Source of the DNA: Microbacterium sp. HD4P20
GTDB taxonomy: Bacteria; Actinomycetota; Actinomycetes; Actinomycetales; Microbacteriaceae
NCBI RefSeq assembly: GCF_019449275.2
Contig: NZ_JAHZQZ020000022.1
Coordinates: 248,001-312,000 of the forward strand
DNA: 64,000 nucleotides
Direction of reading: 5' to 3'
Position numbers and translations under genes: made by a program. Below the pieces are notes generated by a model. It made no database searches, had not been told where the DNA came from, and saw nothing but the letters and a program-made list of their open reading frames with translations. Positions 43,017 through 51,019 of the stretch are shown in pieces (position 1 is the first letter of the stretch; each line of letters begins with the position of its first letter).

Positions 43017-43034
43017 TGCAACTGTTCAGTTGCA
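43017..43034. promoter_or_regulatory. Operator site 2 upstream of the MFS gene
   Basis: Perfect 8-bp arms TGCAACTG (43017-43024) and CAGTTGCA (43027-43034) around TT. Nearly identical to site 1 in its core; both on the same face of the helix. The type of repressor (MarR, TetR or HxlR) cannot be told from the site. Confidence 0.75.
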
Positions 43035-43081
43035 TATCTCTGTGAGTCCTGGCTCTTGAACATGGCTCGAGCCGCGTCGGG

Positions 43082-43357
43082 ATTCACACTGCCGCGGACA
43101 TCTCACGTTCCTCCTCGAAGCTCTCTGTCGCCCGACGCCTCACGCTGGCGATTCCCGACGACGTCGCGATCATCGGAGTCGACAACACCCCCGCCATGCA
43201 GTTGGTGTCGCCCCGCATCTCCAGCATCGACGTCAACATGGATGCGTACATCGACCAGGCCGTCGCGGAGTTGGCCGCATACCTCGAGCTGGACATTCCG
43301 CTTCCACCGCGTTCTCGCCAGCGACCTCTCGAGCTGGTTCGCGGCGACTCTTCTTGA
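43082..43357 (+). pseudogene. Truncated LacI-family regulator, C-terminal remnant
   Basis: From 43082 an open frame ends with TLAIPDDVAIIGVDNTPAMQ and a further 50 residues to TGA 43355-43357, which is the closing part of a LacI ligand domain (IPDDVAIIGVDN is the family motif). There is no helix-turn-helix or hinge; about 250 residues are missing. The preceding 20 codons look like scrambled regulator sequence. I infer a deletion remnant next to the MFS gene. Confidence 0.7.
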
Positions 43358-43403
43358 GCCCTCACGGTCCTGGCCGATTGGATGACGGCGTGGCTTCCGA
43401 GCT

Positions 43404-44453
43404 CTAGTACTCGCCAACGACCGTTCGGTTGGTTCCGTCGAGGGTGATGACGCCTCCGTGAGGGACGATCCACTGCGGGCGCGTGTGACCGAAGGGTACG
43501 CCAGCGCATACGACCGCATCGGGGTTGTACCGGGTGATCAGTTCGATGATTGTGTCCCGTTGAGCTGCCCGCAGGCGGGATCGCTCGGATGCGGGCGGCA
43601 CCGGTGAGCGCAATTCGCTGACCGGTGGGCGCGCAATGAGCACACCGGCGATCGCGTCGAGGATCCCGCGCTCCCCGAGCGCACGAACCCATCTCTTGAC
43701 CTGGGTGGCGGACGGTGCCTCCCCGCCGGTCTCCAGCAGCAGGATCGCCCCGGCGAGATGGGCGACGTCGGGCATTCGTCCTGCAAGGGCAATCTGGTCG
43801 ATGACCTCGATGCAACCGCCCCAGGTGCGACCAGATACGGCCTTCTCCGGTCCAGCCCACGTCCAGGGCTCGGTGACCTCACGTGTACCGAAGTTCAGCA
43901 GAGACCGTGGATCCTCCCACGGCCACCCGAAGTCCTCGGACTCGCCGGGCTCTGTGAGCTCGAGCGTCCCGCCGTCGAGCAGGGCCGCGCGCAGCGACCG
44001 CACATGGACGTCATCGAGATGCGGGCCAGGCCCGAGGTGGACCTGGGTGGATCCTCCGTAAAAGCTCGGCACGCCGAGGTTCCAGAGCAGGTTGTGCAGG
44101 TTCGTGTTGTCGCTGTAGCCCAGGAACGGCTTCGGGTTCGCCGCGAGCACCCCGGGGTCGATATGCGGGATGACGGTCACCTGGTCGTCGCCGCCGATCG
44201 TGGCGAGCACGCCGCGGATGGTGGGGTCCGCGAACGCTTCGGTGACGTCGGCGGCACGGGCCTCCGCACTTGCGCCAAGCTGCCGGGTGGTCGGGTACTC
44301 GACCGGAATCAGCCCCGTCGCCTCCGCCAGGCGTCGCATTGCTTGCTCGTGCAGGGCGAGAGAGACTGCCGGAGCGGCGAACGCTGGCGAGATCACTGCG
44401 ACCCGATCACCGCGACGAGCTTTTGGAACAGCTTCAAACGACTTCGCGGTCAT
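43404..44453 (-). CDS. S66 serine peptidase family protein (LdcA/MccF-like)
   Basis: 349 residues from ATG 44453. Family blocks are PKARRGDRVAVISPAFAAPA, RGVLATIGGDDQVTVIPHID and the nucleophile elbow FLGYSDNTNLHNLLW with Ser114, then GGCIEVIDQIA with the Glu, and GVPFGHTRPQWIVPHG with the His. LdcA enzymes trim the muropeptide L-Lys-D-Ala bond; MccF relatives detoxify peptidyl-nucleotide antibiotics such as microcin C. GGDDQVTVIPHI and the NTNLHN elbow look closer to the MccF group. No signal peptide. Confidence 0.87.
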   Translation of the reverse strand: MTAKSFEAVPKARRGDRVAVISPAFAAPAVSLALHEQAMRRLAEATGLIPVEYPTTRQLGASAEARAADVTEAFADPTIRGVLATIGGDDQVTVIPHIDPGVLAANPKPFLGYSDNTNLHNLLWNLGVPSFYGGSTQVHLGPGPHLDDVHVRSLRAALLDGGTLELTEPGESEDFGWPWEDPRSLLNFGTREVTEPWTWAGPEKAVSGRTWGGCIEVIDQIALAGRMPDVAHLAGAILLLETGGEAPSATQVKRWVRALGERGILDAIAGVLIARPPVSELRSPVPPASERSRLRAAQRDTIIELITRYNPDAVVCAGVPFGHTRPQWIVPHGGVITLDGTNRTVVGEY

Positions 44454-44687
44454 CCAACGATTAGACCAGAACCCCCTCCCCGCAATGCTCGTAAGGCCCA
44501 GGTCAGAGCGGAACGGATCGCCCGGCGTGCTGCGGGCGAGCAGCGGCCCGCCCTGCCGTAGGAGCTCGGTGAAGCGACGCGTCTCGGCGTGACCGTGCAT
44601 CCGGTGCATCGGCAACTCTCAACTCTCGTCAGTGCAGCGAAAGCCCACCAGGGGCAATGAGAACCCCTTCCCGACGACCATCCGGTC

Positions 44688-44716
44688 TTGACAGCCGAGC
44701 AACGCGCGAATAACGT
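44688..44716 (+). promoter_or_regulatory. arsR promoter
   Basis: TTGACA (44688-44693) and TAACGT (44711-44716) with a 17-bp spacer. The expected transcription start, seven bases on, falls at or within two bases of the ATG at 44725, so the mRNA is probably leaderless. Confidence 0.7.
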
Positions 44717-44734
44717 ACAACCAAATGGTTGTAC
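44715..44734. promoter_or_regulatory. 20-bp palindromic operator centred on the arsR start codon
   Basis: Perfect 9-bp arms GTACAACCA (44715-44723) and TGGTTGTAC (44726-44734) around AA. The ATG at 44725 lies at its centre, and its left arm touches the -10 box, so regulator binding would block both promoter clearance and, on mRNA, sit at the start. Confidence 0.8.
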
Positions 44735-45117
44735 AAACGGAGTTCAGTGATGACGAGATCGACCGCGTGTTCCACGCACTCGCGGCGACGACGCGGCGCG
44801 ACATCCTCCGGCGCACGATCGAGAGCGAGCATTCGGTCTCGGCGCTCGCCGGCGACTACGACATGTCGTTCGCCGCGGTGCAGAAGCACGTTGCCGTCCT
44901 CGAGGCGGCCGGACTCATCGTCAAGCGCGCCGAAGGCCGCGAACGCCTCGTCCGAGCGGATCCGGCCATGATCGCCCGAGCCCGTGCACTTCTCGCCCGC
45001 TATGAGGAGCTTTGGCGATCGCGCATCGACCGGCTCGACGAGCTGCTGTCCCAGCCACGTGCCGGCGGCGGCTCCACCCCGTCCCCGACATCCACCGATC
45101 CCATACAAGGAGAATGA
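44725..45117 (+). CDS. ArsR-family transcriptional regulator
   Basis: 130 residues. The winged helix reads IDRVFHALAATTRRDILRRTIESEHSVSALAGDYDMSFAAVQKHVAVLEAAGLIVKRAEGRERLVRA, typical of non-metal ArsR proteins that pair with AHSA1 genes; the metal-site CxC is absent. The C-terminal tail is Pro/Thr/Ser-rich. Its stop overlaps the region just before the SRPBCC start. Likely autorepresses at the 20-bp palindrome and thereby controls its partner. Confidence 0.92.
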   Translation: MVVQTEFSDDEIDRVFHALAATTRRDILRRTIESEHSVSALAGDYDMSFAAVQKHVAVLEAAGLIVKRAEGRERLVRADPAMIARARALLARYEELWRSRIDRLDELLSQPRAGGGSTPSPTSTDPIQGE

Positions 45118-45119
45118 CG

Positions 45120-46100
45120 ATGCCCGTCACCGATATCACCACTGACCCCGAGTCCCTCACCATGACGCTCACGGCGGAGTTCGCCGCTCCGGTCGAGCGG
45201 CTCTGGGAGGCATTCACCGAGCCGCGCCAGCTCGAGCGATTCTGGGGCCCGCCCGGATGGCCGGCGACTTTCCCCTCGTTCGACTTCACCGTCGGCGGGC
45301 GGGCGGTCTACTTCATGACCAGCCCCCAGGGTGAGAAGTCGTACGGCTCGTGGGAGTTCCTCGAGATCGACGGACCGCGAGGATTCACCGTGCTCGACAA
45401 CTTCGCCAACGAGGACGGTGCGCCGCTCGAGGGCACGCCCGTCATGAGGGTCGTGTTCCAGTTCGAGCCGACCGACACCGGATCGCGCATGGTCAATGTC
45501 TCGCACTTCGCCTCGGCCGACGCTCTCGAGCAGGTCGTCGAGTTCGGCGCCGTCGAGGGATCGCGGATGGCCATCAACCAGCTCGACCGGGTGCTCGAAG
45601 GCCTGCGCGCCTACGCGCAGGGCAAGGGCACGCAGACCGAGATCCTCGACGACACCCACGTGCGCACCACGCGCCTCATCGAAGGGCCGATCGATCTGGT
45701 GTGGCGCGCGCACCACGAGCCGGAGCTGCTCAAGAAGTGGATGCTCGGCCCCGACGGCTGGAGCCTGGTCGAGTGCGAGGTCGCCCCCGAAGTCGGTGCG
45801 AAGTACCGCTACGTGTGGGAGCCCGGCGAGGGCGTCGAGGGCGAGCGCTTCGGGTTCGACGGCGAGACGCTCCTGATCGAGGCGCCCCGCCGCGCCGTGA
45901 CGACCGAGCACATGACGGGCACCGACTATCCGTCCACGCTCAACGACCTGAACCTCGACGAGGAGGACGGCGCGACGCTCATCACCCTCCTCATCGAGTA
46001 CCCCGACAAGGAGACCCGCGACATCGTCCTGGCCACCGGCATGACCGAGGGCATGGAATCCAGCTACGCCCGCCTGGAAGGTGTGCTCGCGGCCGTCTGA
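45120..46100 (+). CDS. Tandem SRPBCC (AHSA1-like) domain protein
   Basis: 326 residues from ATG 45120, eight bases after AAGGAGA; ATG 45114 is too close to the ribosome site. Two AHSA1-type domains lie in tandem: first about 10-160 (LTAEFAAPVERLWEAFTEPRQLERFWGPPGW), second about 175-325 (TRLIEGPIDLVWRAHHEPELLKKWMLGPDGW). These domains have a hydrophobic cavity and bind lipid-like ligands. Co-operon with ArsR. The ligand is unknown; a perfect terminator hairpin follows. Confidence 0.9.
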   Translation: MPVTDITTDPESLTMTLTAEFAAPVERLWEAFTEPRQLERFWGPPGWPATFPSFDFTVGGRAVYFMTSPQGEKSYGSWEFLEIDGPRGFTVLDNFANEDGAPLEGTPVMRVVFQFEPTDTGSRMVNVSHFASADALEQVVEFGAVEGSRMAINQLDRVLEGLRAYAQGKGTQTEILDDTHVRTTRLIEGPIDLVWRAHHEPELLKKWMLGPDGWSLVECEVAPEVGAKYRYVWEPGEGVEGERFGFDGETLLIEAPRRAVTTEHMTGTDYPSTLNDLNLDEEDGATLITLLIEYPDKETRDIVLATGMTEGMESSYARLEGVLAAV

Positions 46101-46115
46101 TTCTCGGCGACGATC

Positions 46116-46152
46116 AAGATCCGGATGCCTCTCGCCGAGGCATCCGGATCTT
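46116..46152. terminator. Strong terminator hairpin (16-bp perfect stem)
   Basis: AAGATCCGGATGCCTC (46116-46131) pairs perfectly with its complement (46137-46152) around a TCGCC loop. It lies after the AHSA1 gene and before the TerC gene; the short TT end on the right is weak for a T-run, but the stem is very strong. It contains the recurrent GGATGC word. Confidence 0.85.
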
Positions 46153-46170
46153 CGTCCGTATTCTTGACCC

Positions 46171-47067
46171 GTGGACTTCTCCTTTGCCTTCACGCCCGAC
46201 CTGATCGCCGTCTTCGTGACGCTGTTCGTCCTGGAGGTGGTGCTCGGCGTCGACAACGTCATCTTCATCTCGATCCTTGCCTCGAAACTCCCCAAGGAGC
46301 AGCAGGCGAAAGCGCGCAACCTGGGCCTCACCCTCGCGATGGTGATGCGCGTCGTCCTGGTGCTCTTCGCGGGATGGATCATCACGCTCAAGGAAGACAT
46401 CTTCGAGATCTTCGGGATGGGATTCTCGTGGAAGGACCTCATCCTCATCGCGGGTGGGCTGTTCCTGATCTACAAGGCCGTCACAGAGATCCACCACAAG
46501 CTCGAGGGGGCCGAGGAGGAGCACGGCGGCAACGGGCGCAAGGCCGTCACGTTCGGGTCGGTCATCGCGCAGATCCTCGCCCTCGACCTGGTGTTCTCCC
46601 TGGACTCGGTCATCACTGCCGTCGGCATGACCGAGAACCTCGTCGTGATCATCACGGTCGTGGTGCTGTCGTTCGGCATCATGCTGTTCGCCGCCCGATT
46701 CATCTTCAACTTCGTCAACAAGCACCCCACGGTGAAGATGCTGGCGCTGTCGTTCCTCCTTCTCATCGGCGCGTTCCTCGTCGCCGAAGGGTTCGGCTTC
46801 CACATCGACAAGGCGTTCATCTACGGCCCGATGGCCTTCGCGATCCTCGTCGAGGCGCTCAACCTCACGTACTCGGCGCGCAAGGCCAAGCGCGAGCAGA
46901 AGCGACGGTCCGCCGTGCAGCTGCGGCCGCAGTACCCCGACGTTGACGAGTCGGTCGCCGTCCACGCGGCGCTGTCGAAGGGTGCCGGCTCGGTCGGGCT
47001 CTCGCGCAAGCCCGTGGCGGGCGATGCAGCGCCCGAGGCCGCCGACGAGCGCCAGGGCCTCGGCTGA
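46171..47067 (+). CDS. TerC-family membrane protein
   Basis: 298 residues from GTG 46171, 18 bp after the terminator. Nine predicted helices with the family signatures FVLEVVLGVDNVIFISILASKLP and ILALDLVFSLDSVITAVGM, each carrying acidic residues in the membrane, and EGFGFHIDKAFIYGPMAFAILVEALNL. The C-terminal 60 residues are a basic and Ala-rich cytoplasmic tail. TerC/Alx proteins handle manganese or calcium export or tellurite resistance; the ion here is not determined. Confidence 0.92.
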   Translation: MDFSFAFTPDLIAVFVTLFVLEVVLGVDNVIFISILASKLPKEQQAKARNLGLTLAMVMRVVLVLFAGWIITLKEDIFEIFGMGFSWKDLILIAGGLFLIYKAVTEIHHKLEGAEEEHGGNGRKAVTFGSVIAQILALDLVFSLDSVITAVGMTENLVVIITVVVLSFGIMLFAARFIFNFVNKHPTVKMLALSFLLLIGAFLVAEGFGFHIDKAFIYGPMAFAILVEALNLTYSARKAKREQKRRSAVQLRPQYPDVDESVAVHAALSKGAGSVGLSRKPVAGDAAPEAADERQGLG

Positions 47068-47094
47068 TCCGCCTGCGCCTCAGTCCAGGACGAG

Positions 47095-47769
47095 TCAGTC
47101 CAGGACGAGGCGGTAGCCCATGCCGGCCTCGGTGAGCAGGTGCGCCGGGTGGGCGGGGTCGGGCTCGAGCTTCTTGCGCAGCTGCGACACGTACAGCCGG
47201 AGGTAGCCGGTGTCGGCCACCTGCTCGGTGCCCCAGATGTCTTTGAGCAGCGCCTGGCGCGTCACGAGCGAGCCCGGGTTGCGGGCCAGGAACTCGAGGA
47301 TGCGCCATTCCGTGGGCGTCAGGTGCACGCGTTCGCCGTGACGGGTCACCGACTTGGCCGCCAGGTCGATCGTGACATCGGAGAACGTCACGACCGGTTC
47401 ATCGGATGCTCCGGTCGCCCGTCGCGCGAGCGCTCGCAGTCGTGCGAGCAGCTCGTCGATCTGGAACGGCTTGGTGACGTAGTCGTCGGCCCCTGCGTCC
47501 AGCGCTTCGACCTTGTCGGCTGACCCGGTCCGGCCCGAGACCACGATGATCGGAGCCGTCGACCAGCCCCGCAGTGCCTGGATCACGCCGACGCCGTCCA
47601 GGCGCGGCATCCCCAGGTCCACCATCACGATGTCGGGGTGCTCCTTCGCCGCCAGAGCGACCGCCGAAGGCCCGTCGGGGGCCGCCACCACCTCGTAGCC
47701 GTGGGCGGCGAGGGTGATGCGCAGGGCGCGCACGAGCTGCGGATCGTCGTCGGCGATCAGCACCTTCAC
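47095..47769 (-). CDS. kdpE: KdpE response regulator
   Basis: 224 residues from GTG 47769, which overlaps the kdpD stop (GTGA). Receiver with ADDDPQLVRAL, phosphoacceptor Asp51 in IVMVDLGMPRLDG, GRTGSADKVEALDAGADDYVTKPF. The OmpR-type winged helix ends LRLYVSQLRKKLEPDPAHPAHLLTEAGMGYRL. Activated by KdpD at low potassium or osmotic stress to induce kdpFABC. Last gene of the locus. Confidence 0.96.
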   Translation of the reverse strand: MKVLIADDDPQLVRALRITLAAHGYEVVAAPDGPSAVALAAKEHPDIVMVDLGMPRLDGVGVIQALRGWSTAPIIVVSGRTGSADKVEALDAGADDYVTKPFQIDELLARLRALARRATGASDEPVVTFSDVTIDLAAKSVTRHGERVHLTPTEWRILEFLARNPGSLVTRQALLKDIWGTEQVADTGYLRLYVSQLRKKLEPDPAHPAHLLTEAGMGYRLVLD

Positions 47770-50285
47770 GCGGTTGCTCCGTCCTGGTCGGCGGCGTCGG
47801 CCGTGGCGTCCGCCACCGGGAGCGAGACGACCATGGTGAGACCTCCGCCGGGAGTGTCCTCGGGCGTGAGCGTACCGCCCATGCCCTCGGTGAACCCCTT
47901 CGACAGGGCCAGACCGAGGCCCAGACCCGTGGTGTTGTCGATGTCGCCGAGCCGCTGGAAGGGCGCGAACATCTCCTCGCGGCGTTCGGGCGAGACTCCC
48001 GGGCCACGGTCGACGACGCGCACCTGGACAGTCCCGCCCAGGCGGCTCGTCGCTATCCGCACGCGCGAACCGTCCGGCGTGTGACGCAGTGCGTTGGCGA
48101 GCACATTGACCAGCACGCGCTGCAGCAGGACCGCGTCGGCGCGGACGGCAGGAAGGCCGGGATCCAGTGCGAGCTCGACCGCCTCCGGACCTGCTCCCAG
48201 CTCGTCGACCGCGGCCAGCACGATCTCGTCGGCATCGAGCGGGGCGAGCGACACGGCGAGTACGCCCGCCTCGATGCGGCTCACGTCCAGCAGGTCTGTC
48301 ACGAGTGTCGACAGTGTGATGAGCGACTCCTCGGCGGTCGAGAGCAGCTCGCCGCGATCCTCGCTCGACAACTGGGCTCCGGCGGCGCGCAGTCCGCCGA
48401 CGGCGGCGACCGCGGCGGCGAGCGGCCGGCGCAGGTCGTGGCTGACCGCCGACAGCAGGGCGCTGCGCACCTGGTCGGTCTCGGCGAGCATCTCGGCCGC
48501 GCGGGCGGCCTCGTGCAGCTCGTCCTGCTGGAGGGCGGCGTCGAGCTGGGCCACGACCACGTCGAGCAGCCGGCGCTCCGACGTGTCGAGCTCAGGCCCG
48601 TGCAGTTCGAGGCGGGCACGCGCCCCGATCGGCGTCACGAGGTGACGATCGTCGCGCACCGGTTCACCGTCGGTGGCGATGACCTCGCCGGAGGCGGTGA
48701 CCAGCCGTACCCCCGACATCCCGAACGCCTCGCGCGTGCGCGCCACCAGCGCCGGTACCGCACCTTGGCCCCGCAGGACGCTGCCAGCGACGGTCGCGAG
48801 CAGCTCGGACTCGGCCGCCGAACGGGTCGCGGCGCGCGCGGCGCGCGCGGCGCGGTCGACGATGAAGCTCACGAGCACTGCGATCACGACGTACAGGGCG
48901 AGCGCCCACGCGTTGCGCGGATCCGAGATCGTCACGGTGTGGAAAGGCTGGACGAAGAAGAAGTTCAGCGTGAATCCCGACATCACCGCGGCGAACACCG
49001 CCGGCCAGATGCCGCCCACCAGCGCGACCAGCACGACGAGCAGCTGGTAGGCCAGCACGTCGCTCGTGATCGTCTCTTCGCTGCGGATGGCCACGAGCAG
49101 CCAGGTGAGCAGCGGTCCGCCGACGAGAGCGAGTGCGAACCCCAGCACGCGCCGCTTCACGCTGAGGGCGCCGCCGGTCAGGCGGGGCAGGGCGAAGCGC
49201 CCGCCCGCCGCTGCGTGCGACACGATGTGCACGTCGATGTCGCCGGACTCGCGGATCACGGTCGCGCCGATTCCCGGGCCCGTGAGAGCGGCGGCGAGCC
49301 TGCCGCGGCGGCTGACCCCGATCACCAGCTGCGTCGCGTCGACCGACCGGGCGAACTCCACGAGCGCGCGGGGCACGTCGTCTTCGACGACCTGGTGATA
49401 CGTGCCGCCCAGCGACTCGACCAGAGCTCTCTGGTTGGCAAGCGCGCCGGGTGCGGCATCCCGCAGTCCGTCCTGACTCGACACGTGCACGGCGAGCAGT
49501 TCGCCCCCTGCCGCACGGGCGGCGATCCGCGCCCCGCGGCGCACGAGGGTCTCGCCCTCGGGGCCGCCGGTGAGCGCCACCACGACGCGCTCACGCGCCT
49601 GCCAGGTGCCTTCGATGCCGTGCTCGGCGCGGTAGGACTTCAGGGCACTGTCGACTTCGTCAGCGAGCCACAGCAGGGCGAGCTCGCGAAGCGCGGTGAG
49701 ATTGCCCAGCCGGAAATAGTTCGAGAGGGCGGCGTCGACCCGCTCCGCCGGGTACACCACGCCCGCCGACAGCCGATCGCGCAGCGATTCGGGAGCGAGG
49801 TCGACGACCTCGACCTGGTCCGCCCCGCGGACCACGGCATCCGGGACCGTCTCTCGCTGCGGCAGACCGGTGATCTGCTCGACGACTCCGCCGAGCGACT
49901 CGATGTGCTGGACGTTCACGGTCGTGATGACGTCGATGCCCGCGTCGAGCAGTTCGGCGACGTCCTGCCAGCGCTTGGCATGACGCGAGCCGGGCGCGTT
50001 GGAGTGCGCGAGCTCGTCCACGAGCGCGATGGACGGATGCCGCTGCAGCACGCCGTCGAGATCCATCTCGCTGAGCTCCACGCCGCGGTGCATGATCGTC
50101 CCGCGGGGCACGACCGGCAGACCCTCGGCCAGTGCCGCGGTCGCGGCGCGCCCGTGGGTCTCGACGACGGCGATCACGACGTCACGGCCGTCCTCGCGCA
50201 GGCGCCGGCCCTCTTCGAGCATCTCGTAGGTCTTGCCCACCCCCGGTGCGGCCCCGAGCAGCACCCGCAGCTTGCCGCGCTTCAT
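47766..50285 (-). CDS. kdpD: KdpD potassium-sensing histidine kinase
   Basis: 839 residues. Order: N-terminal KdpD domain with Walker A GAAPGVGKT (11-19) and LVDELAHSNAPGSRHAKRWQDV; a universal-stress-protein domain at about 230-370; four helices of DUF4118 at about 395-490; a GAF-like region; phosphoacceptor helix LLSAVSHDLRRPLAAAVAAVGG; and ATPase domain with LVNVLANALRHTPDG and DRGPGVSPERREEMFAPFQRL. Senses potassium and ionic strength, in part through c-di-AMP binding by the USP domain. It overlaps kdpE by four bases. Confidence 0.96.
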   Translation of the reverse strand: MKRGKLRVLLGAAPGVGKTYEMLEEGRRLREDGRDVVIAVVETHGRAATAALAEGLPVVPRGTIMHRGVELSEMDLDGVLQRHPSIALVDELAHSNAPGSRHAKRWQDVAELLDAGIDVITTVNVQHIESLGGVVEQITGLPQRETVPDAVVRGADQVEVVDLAPESLRDRLSAGVVYPAERVDAALSNYFRLGNLTALRELALLWLADEVDSALKSYRAEHGIEGTWQARERVVVALTGGPEGETLVRRGARIAARAAGGELLAVHVSSQDGLRDAAPGALANQRALVESLGGTYHQVVEDDVPRALVEFARSVDATQLVIGVSRRGRLAAALTGPGIGATVIRESGDIDVHIVSHAAAGGRFALPRLTGGALSVKRRVLGFALALVGGPLLTWLLVAIRSEETITSDVLAYQLLVVLVALVGGIWPAVFAAVMSGFTLNFFFVQPFHTVTISDPRNAWALALYVVIAVLVSFIVDRAARAARAATRSAAESELLATVAGSVLRGQGAVPALVARTREAFGMSGVRLVTASGEVIATDGEPVRDDRHLVTPIGARARLELHGPELDTSERRLLDVVVAQLDAALQQDELHEAARAAEMLAETDQVRSALLSAVSHDLRRPLAAAVAAVGGLRAAGAQLSSEDRGELLSTAEESLITLSTLVTDLLDVSRIEAGVLAVSLAPLDADEIVLAAVDELGAGPEAVELALDPGLPAVRADAVLLQRVLVNVLANALRHTPDGSRVRIATSRLGGTVQVRVVDRGPGVSPERREEMFAPFQRLGDIDNTTGLGLGLALSKGFTEGMGGTLTPEDTPGGGLTMVVSLPVADATADAADQDGATA

Positions 50286-50382
50286 GTCGTCACCCTATTC
50301 GTTGTTCCGGATGCGCTCGCCGGCCACGACCTGCCGGGTCGCGCCAGTCCCATTGCGACAGGCAAGCGGAGAGGGGGCGGGG

Positions 50383-50997
50383 TCATCGGTCCAGCGCGTC
50401 GAGCGCGAGGTTGAGCTCGAGCACGTTCACGCGCGGCTCGCCGAGGAAGCCGAGATCGCGCTGCTGCGTGTGCGCGTCGACCAGGGCGCGCACCTCGGCG
50501 ACGTCGAGTCCGCGCTCCTCGGCGACGCGCGGTGCCTGCAGCTTCGCGTACGCCGGGCTGATGTGAGGATCCAGGCCCGAACCCGAGGCGGTCACCGCGT
50601 CGGCCGGGACCTGGGCCGGGTCGACGCCCTCGAGTTCGGCGATGGCAGCCTGCCGCTCTTCGATCGCCGTGACGAGGTCGGCGTTCTCGGGGCCCAGGTT
50701 CGAGCCGCCCGACGCGCCGCCGTCGTATCCGTCACCCGCCGCCGAGGGTCGAGACTGGAAGTACTCGGGAAAGGCGTTGCCGTCGGGGTCATCGAAGGAC
50801 TGCCCGATGAGAGCGGATCCGACGGTCTCGCCGGACGCATCCGTCACGCGCGAGCCGTCCGCCTGCCAGGGCAGGGCGATCTGGCCGAGCGCCGTGACGA
50901 GAAGCGTGTAACCGACGCCGAGGACGAGCGTGAAGACGAGCAGCGCTCGCACGGCGACACCGGTGGTGCGCACGGTGGCGCGGGCGGTGGTGGACAT
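50383..50997 (-). CDS. kdpC: KdpC, potassium-transporting ATPase subunit C
   Basis: 204 residues. One N-terminal helix (ALLVFTLVLGVGYTLLVTALGQIALPWQADGS) then the conserved VGSALIGQSFDDPDGNAFPEYFQSRPSAAGDGYD, and the C-terminal LDPHISPAYAKLQAPRVAEERGLDVAEVRALVDAHTQ and VNVLELNLALD. It stabilises and increases ATP affinity of the complex. Follows kdpB by 22 bp; 97 bp separates it from kdpD. Confidence 0.97.
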   Translation of the reverse strand: MSTTARATVRTTGVAVRALLVFTLVLGVGYTLLVTALGQIALPWQADGSRVTDASGETVGSALIGQSFDDPDGNAFPEYFQSRPSAAGDGYDGGASGGSNLGPENADLVTAIEERQAAIAELEGVDPAQVPADAVTASGSGLDPHISPAYAKLQAPRVAEERGLDVAEVRALVDAHTQQRDLGFLGEPRVNVLELNLALDALDR

Positions 50998-51019
50998 GTC
51001 GATGTCTCCTTCGGAACCT

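Noticed and set aside
48081..50414. Open frame of 777 codons on the plus strand opposite kdpD
   Set aside because: Shadow frame: Arg-, His- and Gln-rich, no family features, fully covered by kdpD.
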